DNA from: Acidithiobacillus sp.
Lineage (GTDB): Bacteria > Pseudomonadota > Gammaproteobacteria > Acidithiobacillales > Acidithiobacillaceae
Assembly (NCBI GenBank): GCA_027365525.1
Contig: DAHXMJ010000021.1
Location: 1-36,632, forward strand
DNA length: 36,632 nt
Direction: 5' to 3'
Part shown: positions 16,416 to 26,979 of the stretch, in pieces
Layout of the letters: each line of letters starts with the position of its first letter
Position numbering within the stretch: position 1 is the stretch's first letter
Notes under the pieces: model-generated
What the model saw: only the letters and a program-made list of their open reading frames with translations
The model's database searches: none
Told to the model about the DNA's origin: nothing
Position numbers and translations under genes: made by a program

Positions 16416-17194
16416 GGTCGTGTAATTCCCCTCCGGCTGGCACGGATGAAGGACAGCAGGCTCTCTACCTCCGGGGTATTCCAACCCCGCCGTACAACCT
16501 CATCCATGGCTTCCTCCAGCCGCAGGCCGGAGCGGAACAGCAGCCGGTAGGTCCGCTTGATCTGGGTGATGGTATCCCGGGAAAATCCCCGTCTGGCAAG
16601 ACCGCGGACATTGATGCCGTGCAGGCTTGCGTGGTTTCCGGCGGCCATCATGTAGGGAGGAACGTCCAGGGGCGCCATCGTTCCTCCGCCCAGGATCGCA
16701 TGGGCTCCCACACGGGCGAACTGGTGGACCGCAGACAGGCCGCCAAGAATGGCATCGTCTTCTACCGACACGTGCCCAGCCAGGGTGGCGGCGTTGGCCA
16801 TCACGACCCGGCTGCCGATCTGGCAATCGTGGGCCACGTGGCAGTAGGCCATGAAGAGGTTATGGTCCCCAATCCGGGTGACGCCACCCCCCTTGACGGT
16901 TCCGCGGTTGATGGTAACAAATTCGCGAAAGGTGTTGTGGCTGCCAATCCGAAGTTCTGTGGGCTCCCCGCAATAGCCGAGGTCCTGCGGAGCCGTACCA
17001 ATGGAGGCGAAAGGAAAAATGCGGTTGGCCTCTGCCATATGGCATGGGCCCTGGACCACGGCATGGGCTCCCACCTCGCAGCCCGGGCCAAGCACGACAT
17101 CCGCCCCGATAACGGCAAAAGGTCCGATTACGCAGCCTGCGCCGATCTGTGCCCCCTCCTCTACCGCAGCCCGGGGGTCAATCCCGGCACTCAT
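16412..17194 (-). CDS. lpxA: UDP-GlcNAc/GlcNAc3N acyltransferase LpxA
   Basis: First committed acylation of lipid A: transfers an R-3-hydroxyacyl chain from ACP to position 3 of the sugar nucleotide. It has 260 aa, made of left-handed beta-helix hexapeptide repeats plus a C-terminal helical part (RRGFSRDTITQIKR). The catalytic base is H122 in CHVAHDC, with H119 beside it. The chain-length ruler glycine of E. coli (G173) is kept as G170, which suggests long acyl chains of about C14. Next to gnnA/gnnB it is expected to acylate the 3-amino group of UDP-GlcNAc3N. The ATG overlaps the fabZ stop (ATGA). Confidence 0.96.
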   Translation of the reverse strand: MSAGIDPRAAVEEGAQIGAGCVIGPFAVIGADVVLGPGCEVGAHAVVQGPCHMAEANRIFPFASIGTAPQDLGYCGEPTELRIGSHNTFREFVTINRGTVKGGGVTRIGDHNLFMAYCHVAHDCQIGSRVVMANAATLAGHVSVEDDAILGGLSAVHQFARVGAHAILGGGTMAPLDVPPYMMAAGNHASLHGINVRGLARRGFSRDTITQIKRTYRLLFRSGLRLEEAMDEVVRRGWNTPEVESLLSFIRASRRGITRP

Positions 17195-17637
17195 GCATCA
17201 CGCTCCCGCAGGGTGGCCATCAGCAGGGCGGAAGCCACCTCGGTACCGTCCACCATGGCAACAGTTTCCATCTGCCACATGCCAGCTTTTCTCCGGGCGA
17301 CCTTTGCGGTCAGCAGAAGGCTGTCCCCGGGAATTACAGGCTTGCGGAACCTGGCCTTGTCAATGCCGGCAAAATATACGGCAGCGTTTTCGCCGTACTT
17401 GTCCTCAGACACAAACGCGAGAATGGCAGCGGCCTGGGCGAGAGATTCGACAATCAGCACCCCCGGCATCACCGGAAACCCCGGAAAATGACCCTGAAAA
17501 TGGGGTTCATTCATGGTGACATTCTTGACAGCCTGCAGGCTCCGGCCCGGTTCAAGCTCCAGAATCCGGTCCACAAGCAGAAAAGGATAGCGGTGGGGCA
17601 GCCGTCTGAGAATTTCGTGTATGTCAAAACCTTCCAT
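17191..17637 (-). CDS. fabZ: 3-hydroxyacyl-ACP dehydratase FabZ
   Basis: Dehydrates 3-hydroxyacyl-ACP in type II fatty-acid synthesis and competes with LpxA and LpxD for 3-hydroxyacyl-ACP, which explains its place in this cluster. It is a 148-aa hot-dog protein with catalytic H50 (GHFPGFPVMPG) and E64 (IVESLAQ), as in the family. GAGGAG lies 11 nt before the ATG. The ATG overlaps the lpxD stop by one base (TGATG). Length and motifs are typical. Confidence 0.97.
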   Translation of the reverse strand: MEGFDIHEILRRLPHRYPFLLVDRILELEPGRSLQAVKNVTMNEPHFQGHFPGFPVMPGVLIVESLAQAAAILAFVSEDKYGENAAVYFAGIDKARFRKPVIPGDSLLLTAKVARRKAGMWQMETVAMVDGTEVASALLMATLRERDA

Positions 17638-18704
17638 CAGTTTTCGGACTCCTCGTCTGCCGGTGGGGGGAACTGTGCCAAGTGTTCGCAGCGCTGGAGC
17701 CGCTGAGCCATGCGGTCGAGACCGTTCAGGCGTGCGACCATCCGCCGCCATTTCCGCGCTTCTTGGGCCGGTATGACCCCCGAATAGACGCCGGCCTGGC
17801 GGAGATCGTGGGTGATGGCACTCTGGCCGGCAATCACGGTACCATCTGCGATCCGCAGATGCCCCGCAAAACCAACCTGGCCGCCAATCCGGCAGTGCGC
17901 GCCAATCCAGGTGCTGCCAGCAATCCCTGTCTGGCCCGCAATCACGGTATGGGGACCGATGTGGACGTTGTGACCGACCTGAACCAGGTTGTCAATCTTG
18001 ACGCCTTCCCCAATGAGGGTATCGTCCAGGACCCCGCGGTCAATGCAGGTATTGGCACCAATTTCCACATTATTGCCGAGGATAGTCCGCCCGGCATGGG
18101 GAATCTTTACATAACTGCCACTTTCTGGCGCAAATCCGAAGCCGTCTGAACCAATCACTGCATTGGCGTGCACGATGCAGTTACGGCCTATGATGCTGCG
18201 GGCATAAACTTTCACTCCGGGGTAGAGGTGGCTGCCACTGCCAATGCAGGCATGACGGCCAACCACGGTACCAGACTCCAGCCAGACTCCAGCACCGATT
18301 CTGGCGCCACTGTCTACCCGGACAAAGGCCTCAACTCGGGCCCCTGGATCAATTTCGGCATCCGGGGCAATCTCGGCCTGGGGAGACCGGTATCCACAAT
18401 CGGGGACTTCTGGAGGGTGGAACAGCTGCATGGCCCGGGCAAAACTGGCATAGGGATTGGGACTGACCAGACAGTTTCCCGAAAAGGCACCAGCTGCCTC
18501 CTGCGGGAGGATGACAGCCCCGGCGGCAGATCTGGCCAGCAGACTGGCCAGTCGGGGGTCCTGGAAAAATGCGAGATGGCAGGCTTCCGCCCGTTCGAGG
18601 GGAGCAATCCCGGAAATAGCTACTAGGGGGTCTCCCCGAAGCTCAAGTCCAAGGAGTTCAGCAAGCCTGTCCAGACGGACGGGGACGGGTTCCGTAAGGG
18701 CCAT
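17637..18704 (-). CDS. lpxD: UDP-3-O(N)-acyl-glucosamine N-acyltransferase LpxD
   Basis: Adds the second 3-hydroxyacyl chain, at N-2, in lipid A synthesis. It has 355 aa. An N-terminal uridine-binding domain (to about residue 105) precedes the hexapeptide-repeat beta-helix. The catalytic His is H245 in VGHNVHIG, and the second conserved His lies in FAGHLRIAD. The C-terminus has the usual helical tail (VYSGVIPAQEARKWRR). The start at 18704 has AGGTGAGCA just upstream, with AGGAGG further back. It sits 3 bp after skp. In the Gnn pathway its acceptor carries a 3-amide. Confidence 0.96.
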   Translation of the reverse strand: MALTEPVPVRLDRLAELLGLELRGDPLVAISGIAPLERAEACHLAFFQDPRLASLLARSAAGAVILPQEAAGAFSGNCLVSPNPYASFARAMQLFHPPEVPDCGYRSPQAEIAPDAEIDPGARVEAFVRVDSGARIGAGVWLESGTVVGRHACIGSGSHLYPGVKVYARSIIGRNCIVHANAVIGSDGFGFAPESGSYVKIPHAGRTILGNNVEIGANTCIDRGVLDDTLIGEGVKIDNLVQVGHNVHIGPHTVIAGQTGIAGSTWIGAHCRIGGQVGFAGHLRIADGTVIAGQSAITHDLRQAGVYSGVIPAQEARKWRRMVARLNGLDRMAQRLQRCEHLAQFPPPADEESEN

Positions 18705-18707
18705 TGC

Positions 18708-19253
18708 TCACCTGCCTCCTGCTGCCCTGGCCTGGTGCCGTTCCATGGCGGAAACCACCTGCTGGGTAAGATCGGTGGCCCCGCTCACGTACAGAACAGA
18801 CTTGTCATTGAGAATCAGCGTGTACTTTCCATCCCGGCCAATCCGGCTGACTACCTGAACAAGCTGGTCCTGGATATTTTCTAGGATATGGTTGCGCTCT
18901 ACGTTGATTTCGTCCTGGGCCTGCTGCTGCGCTTTCTGCAGGTGCATGACCATGGACTGCAGCTGCGCCTCTCGGGCCTGGCGCTGGACGTTGTCCAAGA
19001 CCGGGAGGCTTTTTTCCAAGTCCTTCTGGTAGGACACAATGCGCTGCCTCGACGCGTCAATCTGTTTCTGCTTCTGGGCAATGAGCCGGTTTAGACTGAC
19101 CGCTCCGGCACGGGCCTCCGGCAGTTCCCGCAAAGCCTGGTCGAGATTGACAAATCCGATTTTCGTCGGTGTGGCCGCGGCGGGGACAGCAGTCTGGAGC
19201 AGAAACAGGGCCAGCATCCCAAAGGTGCTGAGAACAGAACCTCTCCGGACCAT
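18708..19253 (-). CDS. skp: Periplasmic chaperone Skp/OmpH family
   Basis: Trimeric jellyfish-shaped chaperone holding unfolded outer-membrane proteins on their way to BamA. It has 181 aa, with a signal peptide of about 27 residues cleaved near VPAAA-TPTK. The conserved start of the mature protein is KIGFVNLDQAL. A long Gln-rich coiled-coil tentacle (about residues 60-130) follows, then the return strand YTLILNDKSVLYV. The start overlaps the bamA stop (TGATG). Position between bamA and lpxD matches other proteobacteria. Confidence 0.92.
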   Translation of the reverse strand: MVRRGSVLSTFGMLALFLLQTAVPAAATPTKIGFVNLDQALRELPEARAGAVSLNRLIAQKQKQIDASRQRIVSYQKDLEKSLPVLDNVQRQAREAQLQSMVMHLQKAQQQAQDEINVERNHILENIQDQLVQVVSRIGRDGKYTLILNDKSVLYVSGATDLTQQVVSAMERHQARAAGGR

Positions 19254-21601
19254 CAGAACGCATTGCCCACAGTAAACTGCAACGGCTGGGTCAGGTCACC
19301 TGGCTGTTTGTTAAGGGGAACCGCGATGGACAGACGCAGCGGACCCATGGGACTAATCCAGAGCAGACCGACCCCCGCCGTCGCCCGCAGATTGCCCAGA
19401 CTTGGCAGATAGCTGTTGGAGTAAACATAGCCCCCACTGGTGCCGAAAGGACTGACACCGTAGACCCAGCCGCTGGCCACAAAGACGGACAGCCGGAAAT
19501 TCTGGTTGTCTTCAAGACCTGGCAGCGGAAAGTACAGGTTCGCGTCCATCAGCAGCTCACGGGTCCCCCCCACCGGATACCCGTCAATCTGTGGGCCCAG
19601 GGCATAGGTCTGGTAGCCGGGCAGGCTTCTCGGGCCTCCGAGGTAGTAGTTGTCAAAAAACGGTACGGGTTTTGACCCATAGCTGTTGATAAACCCATAG
19701 CGCAACCCCAGACCGCCCGTAAGCCAAGACGTGAAGGGATGGTAGTAATGGGCCCGCAGCTGTGTCTTGTACCAGCGCAGTCCCCCCGGAGGCACCGCCG
19801 CCCGGAGTGACAGTTGCCCGTACACCCCGCGGGTCGGGAAAATGGGGGAGTTGGTGCTGTTGTACACGAGGCTGTTGCCTACGGTTACCGAGTTTGTGGA
19901 ATTTCCGTATGTGTTGATGTAATCCGAGTAGAGGGGAATATTGGTGCCAGACTGCAGGTTAATGGTGGTATGGCTGTAGCCCAGGGAAAAATAGTCGTAA
20001 AGGTGCTGCGCCACCGGAATACCCAGGGTGGTGTTCGCTCCATAGTCGATTTCCTGGTAAGGCGCCACCGCGAGGGTGGACAGATTTGTATCATTACGGT
20101 AGATGTTGAAACCCAGACTGATGCCATCCGGCGTAATGTAGGGATTTGTGTAGGACAGGTTGAAGGCGCTCCCTAGCCCCCCCACGTTGGCCGAAAAGGA
20201 CAGGGCGTTTCCCGTCCCTAGAAAGTTGTTCTGGCTGATGGAGCCGTTAAAAAGCATTCCCTCGGCATTAGAATAGCCCACACCGATGCTGAAGCTGCCC
20301 GTGGGACGCTCGTGGACCATAACATCCAGGTCCAGCTGGTCAGGATGTCCCGGTACCGGCACGGTCTTTGTATTTACTTTCTGGAAAAAACCGGTCTGCT
20401 GGAGACGGAGCTTGGAACGGTCAATCAGCTGCCGGTTGTAGAGACCTCCCTCCATCTGCCGGAACTGGCGGCGCACCACGTAGTCCCGGCTCTTGTTGTT
20501 GCCGGAAATCTCGATACGCCGGATATACACACGGTGACCGGGATCGATCTGGAAGTTCAGTGCCACCAGCCGTTTTTTCGCATCCACAGTCGGAACCGGC
20601 GTGGTATTGGCAAACGCAAATCCCAGATCGCCCAGCCGGTTGGCTATGGCCCGGTTGCTGGCCTCAATCCGGGCCTTCGAGAAACGCTCCCCGGGATGGA
20701 CGGTAATGAGTTTTTTGAGCTTCTGCCTGGGCAGGACAAAACGGCCGCTCAGGGAGACACGGCTGATATGGTACACAGGACCTTCGTGAACATTGACCGT
20801 CAAATAGATGTACCGGCGGTCGGGACTGACCTGGACCTGGGACGACTCCACAGCGAAATTGAGATAACCCCGGTCCAGATAAAAGCTGTTGAGCTTTTCC
20901 AGACCGTGAACAAACTTCTCCCGCGAATAACGGTCGTTGTCACTCAGAAAGGAAAAGGCGTTCGGTGCCCCAAGGGCAAAAAGGCTGCGCAGACGCCTTT
21001 CACTGAAAGCATGGTTGCCGACAATGGTCAACTGCCGGATTGTTGCCTGCTGGCCCTGGTCGACACGGATATAGATTGCCACCCGGTTGCGGGGCAACTT
21101 CTCCACTTGGGTGTGGATATGGGCATTGTAGTACCCCATGCCATCATACTGCTGCCGGAGACCCTCTACAGCCTGGTCCAGCGTGGCGCGGTTGAAAATA
21201 TGGCGGTCTTCGAGCCCAAGCGCCTCGAACGATCCCTTGATCTCTTTCTTGGAAAAGGCCTTGAGGCCCTGGGTCTGGATCGCCGCAATGATCGGGCGTT
21301 CTTCCACGATCACCAGCAGCTGGTGTCCAGAACGGGCAATGCTGATATTTCGGAAGAAGCCGGTCGAGTAGAGCTTGCGGACCGCTTTTTGGGCAAGTCC
21401 CTCGTCCACCTGTTCGCCAATATGGAGCGGAAGATAGTTGTATACCGTCCCGGGAGCAATGTGCTGCAGACCACGGATTTCGATGTTCCGTACCGTAAAG
21501 GGGGCGAAGCCCCAGGCAGGCAGGGTCCAGGCAGTTCCAAGAATGGCTGCTCCAGCAGCGAGCACACGGATGGTACGGGTCGGTTGGCTGCGTTTTTTCA
21601 C
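19253..21601 (-). CDS. bamA: Outer-membrane protein assembly factor BamA
   Basis: Central component of the BAM complex, inserting beta-barrel proteins into the outer membrane. It has 782 aa, with a signal peptide ending near PAWG-FA. Five POTRA repeats (about 35-410, starting FTVRNIEIRGLQ) are followed by the 16-strand Omp85 barrel, ending in the outer-membrane signature QFTVGNAF. The lid-loop motif normally VRGF reads LPGY at residues 660-663 (positions 19613-19624), so the conserved Arg661 is Pro. The start codon is GTG, overlapping the rseP stop as GTGA. There is no good SD, pointing to translational coupling. Confidence 0.97.
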   Translation of the reverse strand: MKKRSQPTRTIRVLAAGAAILGTAWTLPAWGFAPFTVRNIEIRGLQHIAPGTVYNYLPLHIGEQVDEGLAQKAVRKLYSTGFFRNISIARSGHQLLVIVEERPIIAAIQTQGLKAFSKKEIKGSFEALGLEDRHIFNRATLDQAVEGLRQQYDGMGYYNAHIHTQVEKLPRNRVAIYIRVDQGQQATIRQLTIVGNHAFSERRLRSLFALGAPNAFSFLSDNDRYSREKFVHGLEKLNSFYLDRGYLNFAVESSQVQVSPDRRYIYLTVNVHEGPVYHISRVSLSGRFVLPRQKLKKLITVHPGERFSKARIEASNRAIANRLGDLGFAFANTTPVPTVDAKKRLVALNFQIDPGHRVYIRRIEISGNNKSRDYVVRRQFRQMEGGLYNRQLIDRSKLRLQQTGFFQKVNTKTVPVPGHPDQLDLDVMVHERPTGSFSIGVGYSNAEGMLFNGSISQNNFLGTGNALSFSANVGGLGSAFNLSYTNPYITPDGISLGFNIYRNDTNLSTLAVAPYQEIDYGANTTLGIPVAQHLYDYFSLGYSHTTINLQSGTNIPLYSDYINTYGNSTNSVTVGNSLVYNSTNSPIFPTRGVYGQLSLRAAVPPGGLRWYKTQLRAHYYHPFTSWLTGGLGLRYGFINSYGSKPVPFFDNYYLGGPRSLPGYQTYALGPQIDGYPVGGTRELLMDANLYFPLPGLEDNQNFRLSVFVASGWVYGVSPFGTSGGYVYSNSYLPSLGNLRATAGVGLLWISPMGPLRLSIAVPLNKQPGDLTQPLQFTVGNAF

Positions 21602-22953
21602 GGTTTCAGCAATCTCGAAAGGTCATTGTAGAAGGCGAAGAGCAGAAGCACCACGAGCAGAACTATACCGATCATCTGGGCTTTTTGCACCACCGCCGGG
21701 GAAACTGGCCGCCCGGTTATCCATTCAATCCCGTGGAACACCAGGTGGCCTCCGTCCAGAATGGGAACCGGCAGCAGGTTAAGGATGGCCAGGCTGACGC
21801 TGATGAGTGCCAGAAAGGAAAAGTAGGGCCCTACCCCGAGCTCGAGGGATTCCCCGGCCATCTGGGCAATGCTGATGGGTCCACTGATGTTGCTCGTGGA
21901 TGCCACTCCCTGCACCATCTGCCACAACATTTCCAGGGTCAGCCGTGATATGCGCACGGTTTCTCCGAAACCATATCCTAGAGCCTGTATGGGAGGGCGC
22001 CGGTGCAGAACTATGAGACTGGCCGGTAGCGGCGCAAGAGTGACTCCCATCCGCCCGATCGGCTGGCCATGGAACAGGTAAAGCCCTGGTTGCACCGATC
22101 CATGCTGTACCTGCCCCCGCATATCCTGCCAGCGCACCCGGATTTCCTTCATGGGGTTGGCTTCCACCGCTCTGGCAAAAAACTGCCAGCTGGGGACCAG
22201 CTGACCGTTCACGGCAAGTATGCGGTCCCCAGGCCGAAGTCCAAGTCGGGCAGCAGGGCTGTGCGGCACCACCGAGCCGATCACCGGTGGCAGGTAGGGT
22301 CCCAAACCCACGACCCGGGAAATAAACCCGCTGCTGATACTGTCCGGAGGCAGATGTCCAAAACCCATCTGCAGCCGCTGGCGGGTACCGCCCGGGGTCC
22401 GGACCTCCAGGATCACCACAGTACCGCCTACAGCCGCAGCCAGCAGCCGCATGCGCAGATCCTGCCAGTCGGATACGGTGCTCCCATCAACCGCGAGAAT
22501 CCTGTCTCCGGGCTGTAGCCCTGCTCCTGCGGCTACTCCCCTGGGCTCCACCTGGCCCACCACCGGTGCAATTCCTGGAATGCCGGCCATGGCCGTAACC
22601 GCATATGCGACCACAGCCAGCACCAGATTTGCCAGTGGACCCGCGGCAGCCACCAGAAATTTTTGGGCCGGGTGCAGCCCGGTGAAGGACCGGAACCGGT
22701 CGGCTGGCTCCAGAAGATCCTCAGGCGTTTCCCCGAGCATTTTTACGTACCCTCCGAGGGGAATCGCAGCAATGCCATATTCGGTCTGGTCGGAGCCCAG
22801 ACGGCGGCTCCAGAGAAAAGGGCCAAAACCGATGCTGAAACGAAGAATCCGGACATGGAACAGCCGGGCCATCCAGAAATGTCCCAGTTCATGAAACAAG
22901 ACCAGAATTCCTGTGGTCAGCAGGAAAGCCAGCAGGGTGAAGAGCACTTGCAT
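21598..22953 (-). CDS. rseP: Site-2 metalloprotease RseP
   Basis: Intramembrane zinc protease that cleaves anti-sigma factors such as RseA in envelope stress. It has 451 aa. The zinc site HELGH (21-25) lies in the first membrane helix, and the third ligand Asp is in NLLPVPILDGG. Two periplasmic PDZ domains (each with LxPGDRILAV) sit between the membrane segments. The last helix is IGIVLLVVLLLFAFY. The start at 22953 lacks a clear SD and lies 18 bp after dxr. No rseA or rpoE is in the window. Confidence 0.95.
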   Translation of the reverse strand: MQVLFTLLAFLLTTGILVLFHELGHFWMARLFHVRILRFSIGFGPFLWSRRLGSDQTEYGIAAIPLGGYVKMLGETPEDLLEPADRFRSFTGLHPAQKFLVAAAGPLANLVLAVVAYAVTAMAGIPGIAPVVGQVEPRGVAAGAGLQPGDRILAVDGSTVSDWQDLRMRLLAAAVGGTVVILEVRTPGGTRQRLQMGFGHLPPDSISSGFISRVVGLGPYLPPVIGSVVPHSPAARLGLRPGDRILAVNGQLVPSWQFFARAVEANPMKEIRVRWQDMRGQVQHGSVQPGLYLFHGQPIGRMGVTLAPLPASLIVLHRRPPIQALGYGFGETVRISRLTLEMLWQMVQGVASTSNISGPISIAQMAGESLELGVGPYFSFLALISVSLAILNLLPVPILDGGHLVFHGIEWITGRPVSPAVVQKAQMIGIVLLVVLLLFAFYNDLSRLLKP

Positions 22954-22971
22954 GGAAAAAGTCAGAGCCGG

Positions 22972-24141
22972 TCAGGAAGAAAAGGTCTGCCGGATCCTGT
23001 CTTGGGCGGTTCGCCGGGCCTCTCCGTCAATGGCAAGAACCGCTTCCAGGCTTTCCGGAACCCGGGATTGGCAGTGCTCCAAGGTCTCCTCCACCACCCG
23101 GGCAATTCCCGTAAAAGGGATCCGCACCTCCAGAAATGCCTGTACGGCTACCTCGTTTGCAGCATTCAGAACGGCAGATGCGCCGGCTCCCTGTTCCAGT
23201 GCCTGGAAAGCCAGCCCCAGGCAGGGAAAACGTCCGAGATCAGGTTCCTCAAACTGCAGCGCCGGCCCCTGGGCGAGATTCAGGGAGGACACGCCGCTTT
23301 CCATGCGCATTGGCCAAGCCATGGCGTGGGCAATGGGCGTACGCATGTCGGGATTGCCCAGCTGCGCAAGTACGGATCCGTCCAAGTATTCGACCATGGA
23401 GTGGATGATGCTCTGGGGATGGATAAGGACGCTGATGCGGTCGGGCGCCAGGGAAAACAGCCAGTGTGCCTCAATCACCTCGAGACCCTTGTTCATCATG
23501 GTCGCAGAATCCACAGAAATCTTTCGTCCCATAACCCAGTTGGGATGGGCACAGGCCTGTTCCGGGGTCACGCCAGCCAGCCGCTCCAGCGGCCACTGCC
23601 GGAACGGCCCACCGGACGCCGTGAGGATGATGCGGCGGACACCCTGCCCGTCTCCCAAACACTGGAAAATTGCGTTGTGCTCGCTGTCTATCGGCAGCAG
23701 GATCACCTGGTTCCTGCGCACTTCCTCCATGAATAGCCCTCCGGCCATAACGAGGCATTCCTTGTTGGCCAGATAGACCTTTCTACCCGCCTTCACGGCG
23801 GCAAGGGTCGGCAGGAGTCCCGCAGCGCCAACAATGGCTGCCATCACCTCATCCACACCGGGCATTGTGGAGGCTGCTACCAGGGCTTCCATCCCGCTTT
23901 CCACCAGAATGTGGTTGTGGCCATGTGCGGCAAGGGCCTCGCGGAGCTTCGCCGCCGCCCCTGCATCCACCATCACGGCCAATTCCGGATGGTGGCGCAG
24001 GCAGAGGGGGAGCATTTCTTCTACCCGGGTACTGCCGGTCAGGGCCACTACCCGGAATTCACCCGGATGTCTGGACACCACATCCAGAGTGTTCTGTCCA
24101 ATAGATCCGGTCGCTCCCAGAATGCAGATGCCACGCGTCAT
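22972..24141 (-). CDS. dxr: 1-deoxy-D-xylulose 5-phosphate reductoisomerase
   Basis: Second step of the MEP isoprenoid pathway, giving 2-C-methyl-erythritol 4-phosphate with NADPH. It has 389 aa. NADPH-binding GATGSIG is at residues 9-15, followed by [11 protein letters not shown], the metal/substrate motifs PIDSEHNAI and [13 protein letters not shown], and a C-terminal helical domain with NAANEVAV. The ATG at 24141 overlaps the cdsA stop (ATGA); the in-frame ATG at 24264 would overlap cdsA heavily and is rejected. It supplies precursors for UppS, which lies two genes upstream. Confidence 0.97.
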   Translation of the reverse strand: MTRGICILGATGSIGQNTLDVVSRHPGEFRVVALTGSTRVEEMLPLCLRHHPELAVMVDAGAAAKLREALAAHGHNHILVESGMEALVAASTMPGVDEVMAAIVGAAGLLPTLAAVKAGRKVYLANKECLVMAGGLFMEEVRRNQVILLPIDSEHNAIFQCLGDGQGVRRIILTASGGPFRQWPLERLAGVTPEQACAHPNWVMGRKISVDSATMMNKGLEVIEAHWLFSLAPDRISVLIHPQSIIHSMVEYLDGSVLAQLGNPDMRTPIAHAMAWPMRMESGVSSLNLAQGPALQFEEPDLGRFPCLGLAFQALEQGAGASAVLNAANEVAVQAFLEVRIPFTGIARVVEETLEHCQSRVPESLEAVLAIDGEARRTAQDRIRQTFSS

Positions 24142-24944
24142 GTCCACCAACCCTGAAAATAGGAAAACAGAAAAAATACCGGCAGGCCCGATGTCATGGC
24201 GTCTATCCGGTCGAGAATGCCTCCATGCCCCGGCAGCAGCGTGCCACTGTCTTTTTTTCCGCAAGACCGCTTGAGCAGGCTCTCGAGCAGGTCACCCAAA
24301 ACCCCGTATCCCGACACCACCGCACCCGTAGCCGCGCCCATGGCCAGCACACCTGCGTGCATCCCGTAGAGCAGACCAGCGCCCAGTGTGCCTACGAGCG
24401 CCCCGGCTATCAAGCCTCCCCAGAGCCCTTCAACAGTTTTCCCAGGACTAAGCAGGGGTGCCAGGCGTCGGCGGCCGAAGCGGCGCCCGGCGAACATGGC
24501 CCCGACATCGGATGCGCTGATCAGGAGAATTCCCCAAAGCAGGAGTCCGCCATGGAAACCCTGCACCCAGGCGGCCAGCAGGAACGGAGGCAGCAGGACC
24601 GGAATGGAGAGAAAACGGGAAAAGACAGCAGACAGGGGGCGCAGGCCGGGACCCGGCCGAACGGCTCGGGCCAGAAGCAGGGGAATCAGGGTCCAGAAGA
24701 GGCTGGCTCCGAGTGCCAGGATGGGAGGAGCCAGCCTGTCCGGGATGGCCCCAATTCCAGAAAAGGTGGCCGCAAGCAGAGCTGGTGGCCAGGGGGAGGA
24801 AACCCGTGCGAGAAGCCACCATTCCCGGGCGGCCAGAAACAGGACAACGGCCAGAATGGCGATAAAGGCCGGTGACGGAGCCCGGAGCGCCAGCAGTGTA
24901 ACCAGCACTAGCAGAAGCGCGGCTGTGACTATTCGCTGGCGCAA
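24138..24944 (-). CDS. cdsA: Phosphatidate cytidylyltransferase (CDP-DAG synthase)
   Basis: Membrane enzyme making CDP-diacylglycerol from phosphatidic acid and CTP, the branch point of phospholipid synthesis. It has 268 aa with about eight hydrophobic helices. The family signature is [13 protein letters not shown] followed by [13 protein letters not shown] near the C-terminus. The start is a TTG at 24944 inside the uppS 3' end (16-bp overlap), since no ATG fits the conserved N-terminus [19 protein letters not shown] upstream is only a weak SD. Confidence 0.94.
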   Translation of the reverse strand: MRQRIVTAALLLVLVTLLALRAPSPAFIAILAVVLFLAAREWWLLARVSSPWPPALLAATFSGIGAIPDRLAPPILALGASLFWTLIPLLLARAVRPGPGLRPLSAVFSRFLSIPVLLPPFLLAAWVQGFHGGLLLWGILLISASDVGAMFAGRRFGRRRLAPLLSPGKTVEGLWGGLIAGALVGTLGAGLLYGMHAGVLAMGAATGAVVSGYGVLGDLLESLLKRSCGKKDSGTLLPGHGGILDRIDAMTSGLPVFFLFSYFQGWWT

Positions 24945-25690
24945 GAACCGTCCAGGATCTGGTCGCCAGTGCGACCGAACCGCCGTTGCCGCTGCCCAAA
25001 GGAGCGCAGGGCCACTTCCAGCGACTCCCGTCCGAAATCCGGCCAGAGCGTATCGGTAAAATAGAATTCCGTATAGGCCAGTTGCCAGACAAGAAAATTG
25101 CTGATGCGCTGCTCTCCGCCGGTGCGGATAAGCAGGTCGGGGTTTGGAGTATCCGCCAGGGAAAGATGCGCTGCTATCCGCTCCTCTGACAGGTGTCCGG
25201 GATCTTCTCCGGCTGCGCGCAATTCCAGCACTGCCTTCCGGGAGGCCTGTACAATGTCCCAGCGGCCGCCATAGTTCACGGCAAGGTTCAGATGAAGACG
25301 GCGGTTGCCAGCAGTCAGCGATTCCGCCCCCCGGATCATTTCCTGGAGGTCGGGCTCCAGGGAGTCACGGTCTCCGACAATGCGCAGGCGGACACCATTG
25401 TCGTGGAGTTTCCGGATTTCCCGCCGCAGCAGAAGACGGAAAAGATTCATCAGCAGGCGGACCTCAAGGGGGGGGCGCCGCCAGTTCTCTGTGCTGAAGG
25501 CAAAAAGAGTCAGGTGGGGGATGCCGTTTTCGGCGCAGGCCTGGACCATTTCCCGCACCACCTCCGCTCCCCGCCTGTGTCCCGCAACCCTAGGCAGGTG
25601 CTGGCGGTAGGCCCAGCGGCCATTGCCGTCCATGATGATAGCGATGTGCTTGGGTCGAGGAATGGACCCTGGTATCTCGTGTCCCGGCAC
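24929..25690 (-). CDS. uppS: Undecaprenyl diphosphate synthase
   Basis: Cis-prenyltransferase making the C55 carrier lipid for peptidoglycan and O-antigen from FPP and eight IPP. It has 253 aa. Hallmarks are IIMDGNGRWA (catalytic Asp, phosphate binding), GHRRGAE, LFAFSTENWRRP, DLLIRTGGEQRISNFL and WPDF. The start is GTG at 25690 with GGAGG 8 nt upstream, placed just after the frr stop. It overlaps cdsA by 16 bp. Confidence 0.97.
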   Translation of the reverse strand: MPGHEIPGSIPRPKHIAIIMDGNGRWAYRQHLPRVAGHRRGAEVVREMVQACAENGIPHLTLFAFSTENWRRPPLEVRLLMNLFRLLLRREIRKLHDNGVRLRIVGDRDSLEPDLQEMIRGAESLTAGNRRLHLNLAVNYGGRWDIVQASRKAVLELRAAGEDPGHLSEERIAAHLSLADTPNPDLLIRTGGEQRISNFLVWQLAYTEFYFTDTLWPDFGRESLEVALRSFGQRQRRFGRTGDQILDGSCASE

Positions 25691-25693
25691 GGT

Positions 25694-26979
<1,286 letters not shown>

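Noticed and set aside
20312-21631. 439-codon plus-strand open frame antisense to bamA
   Set aside because: Shadow of bamA without domain features or SD.
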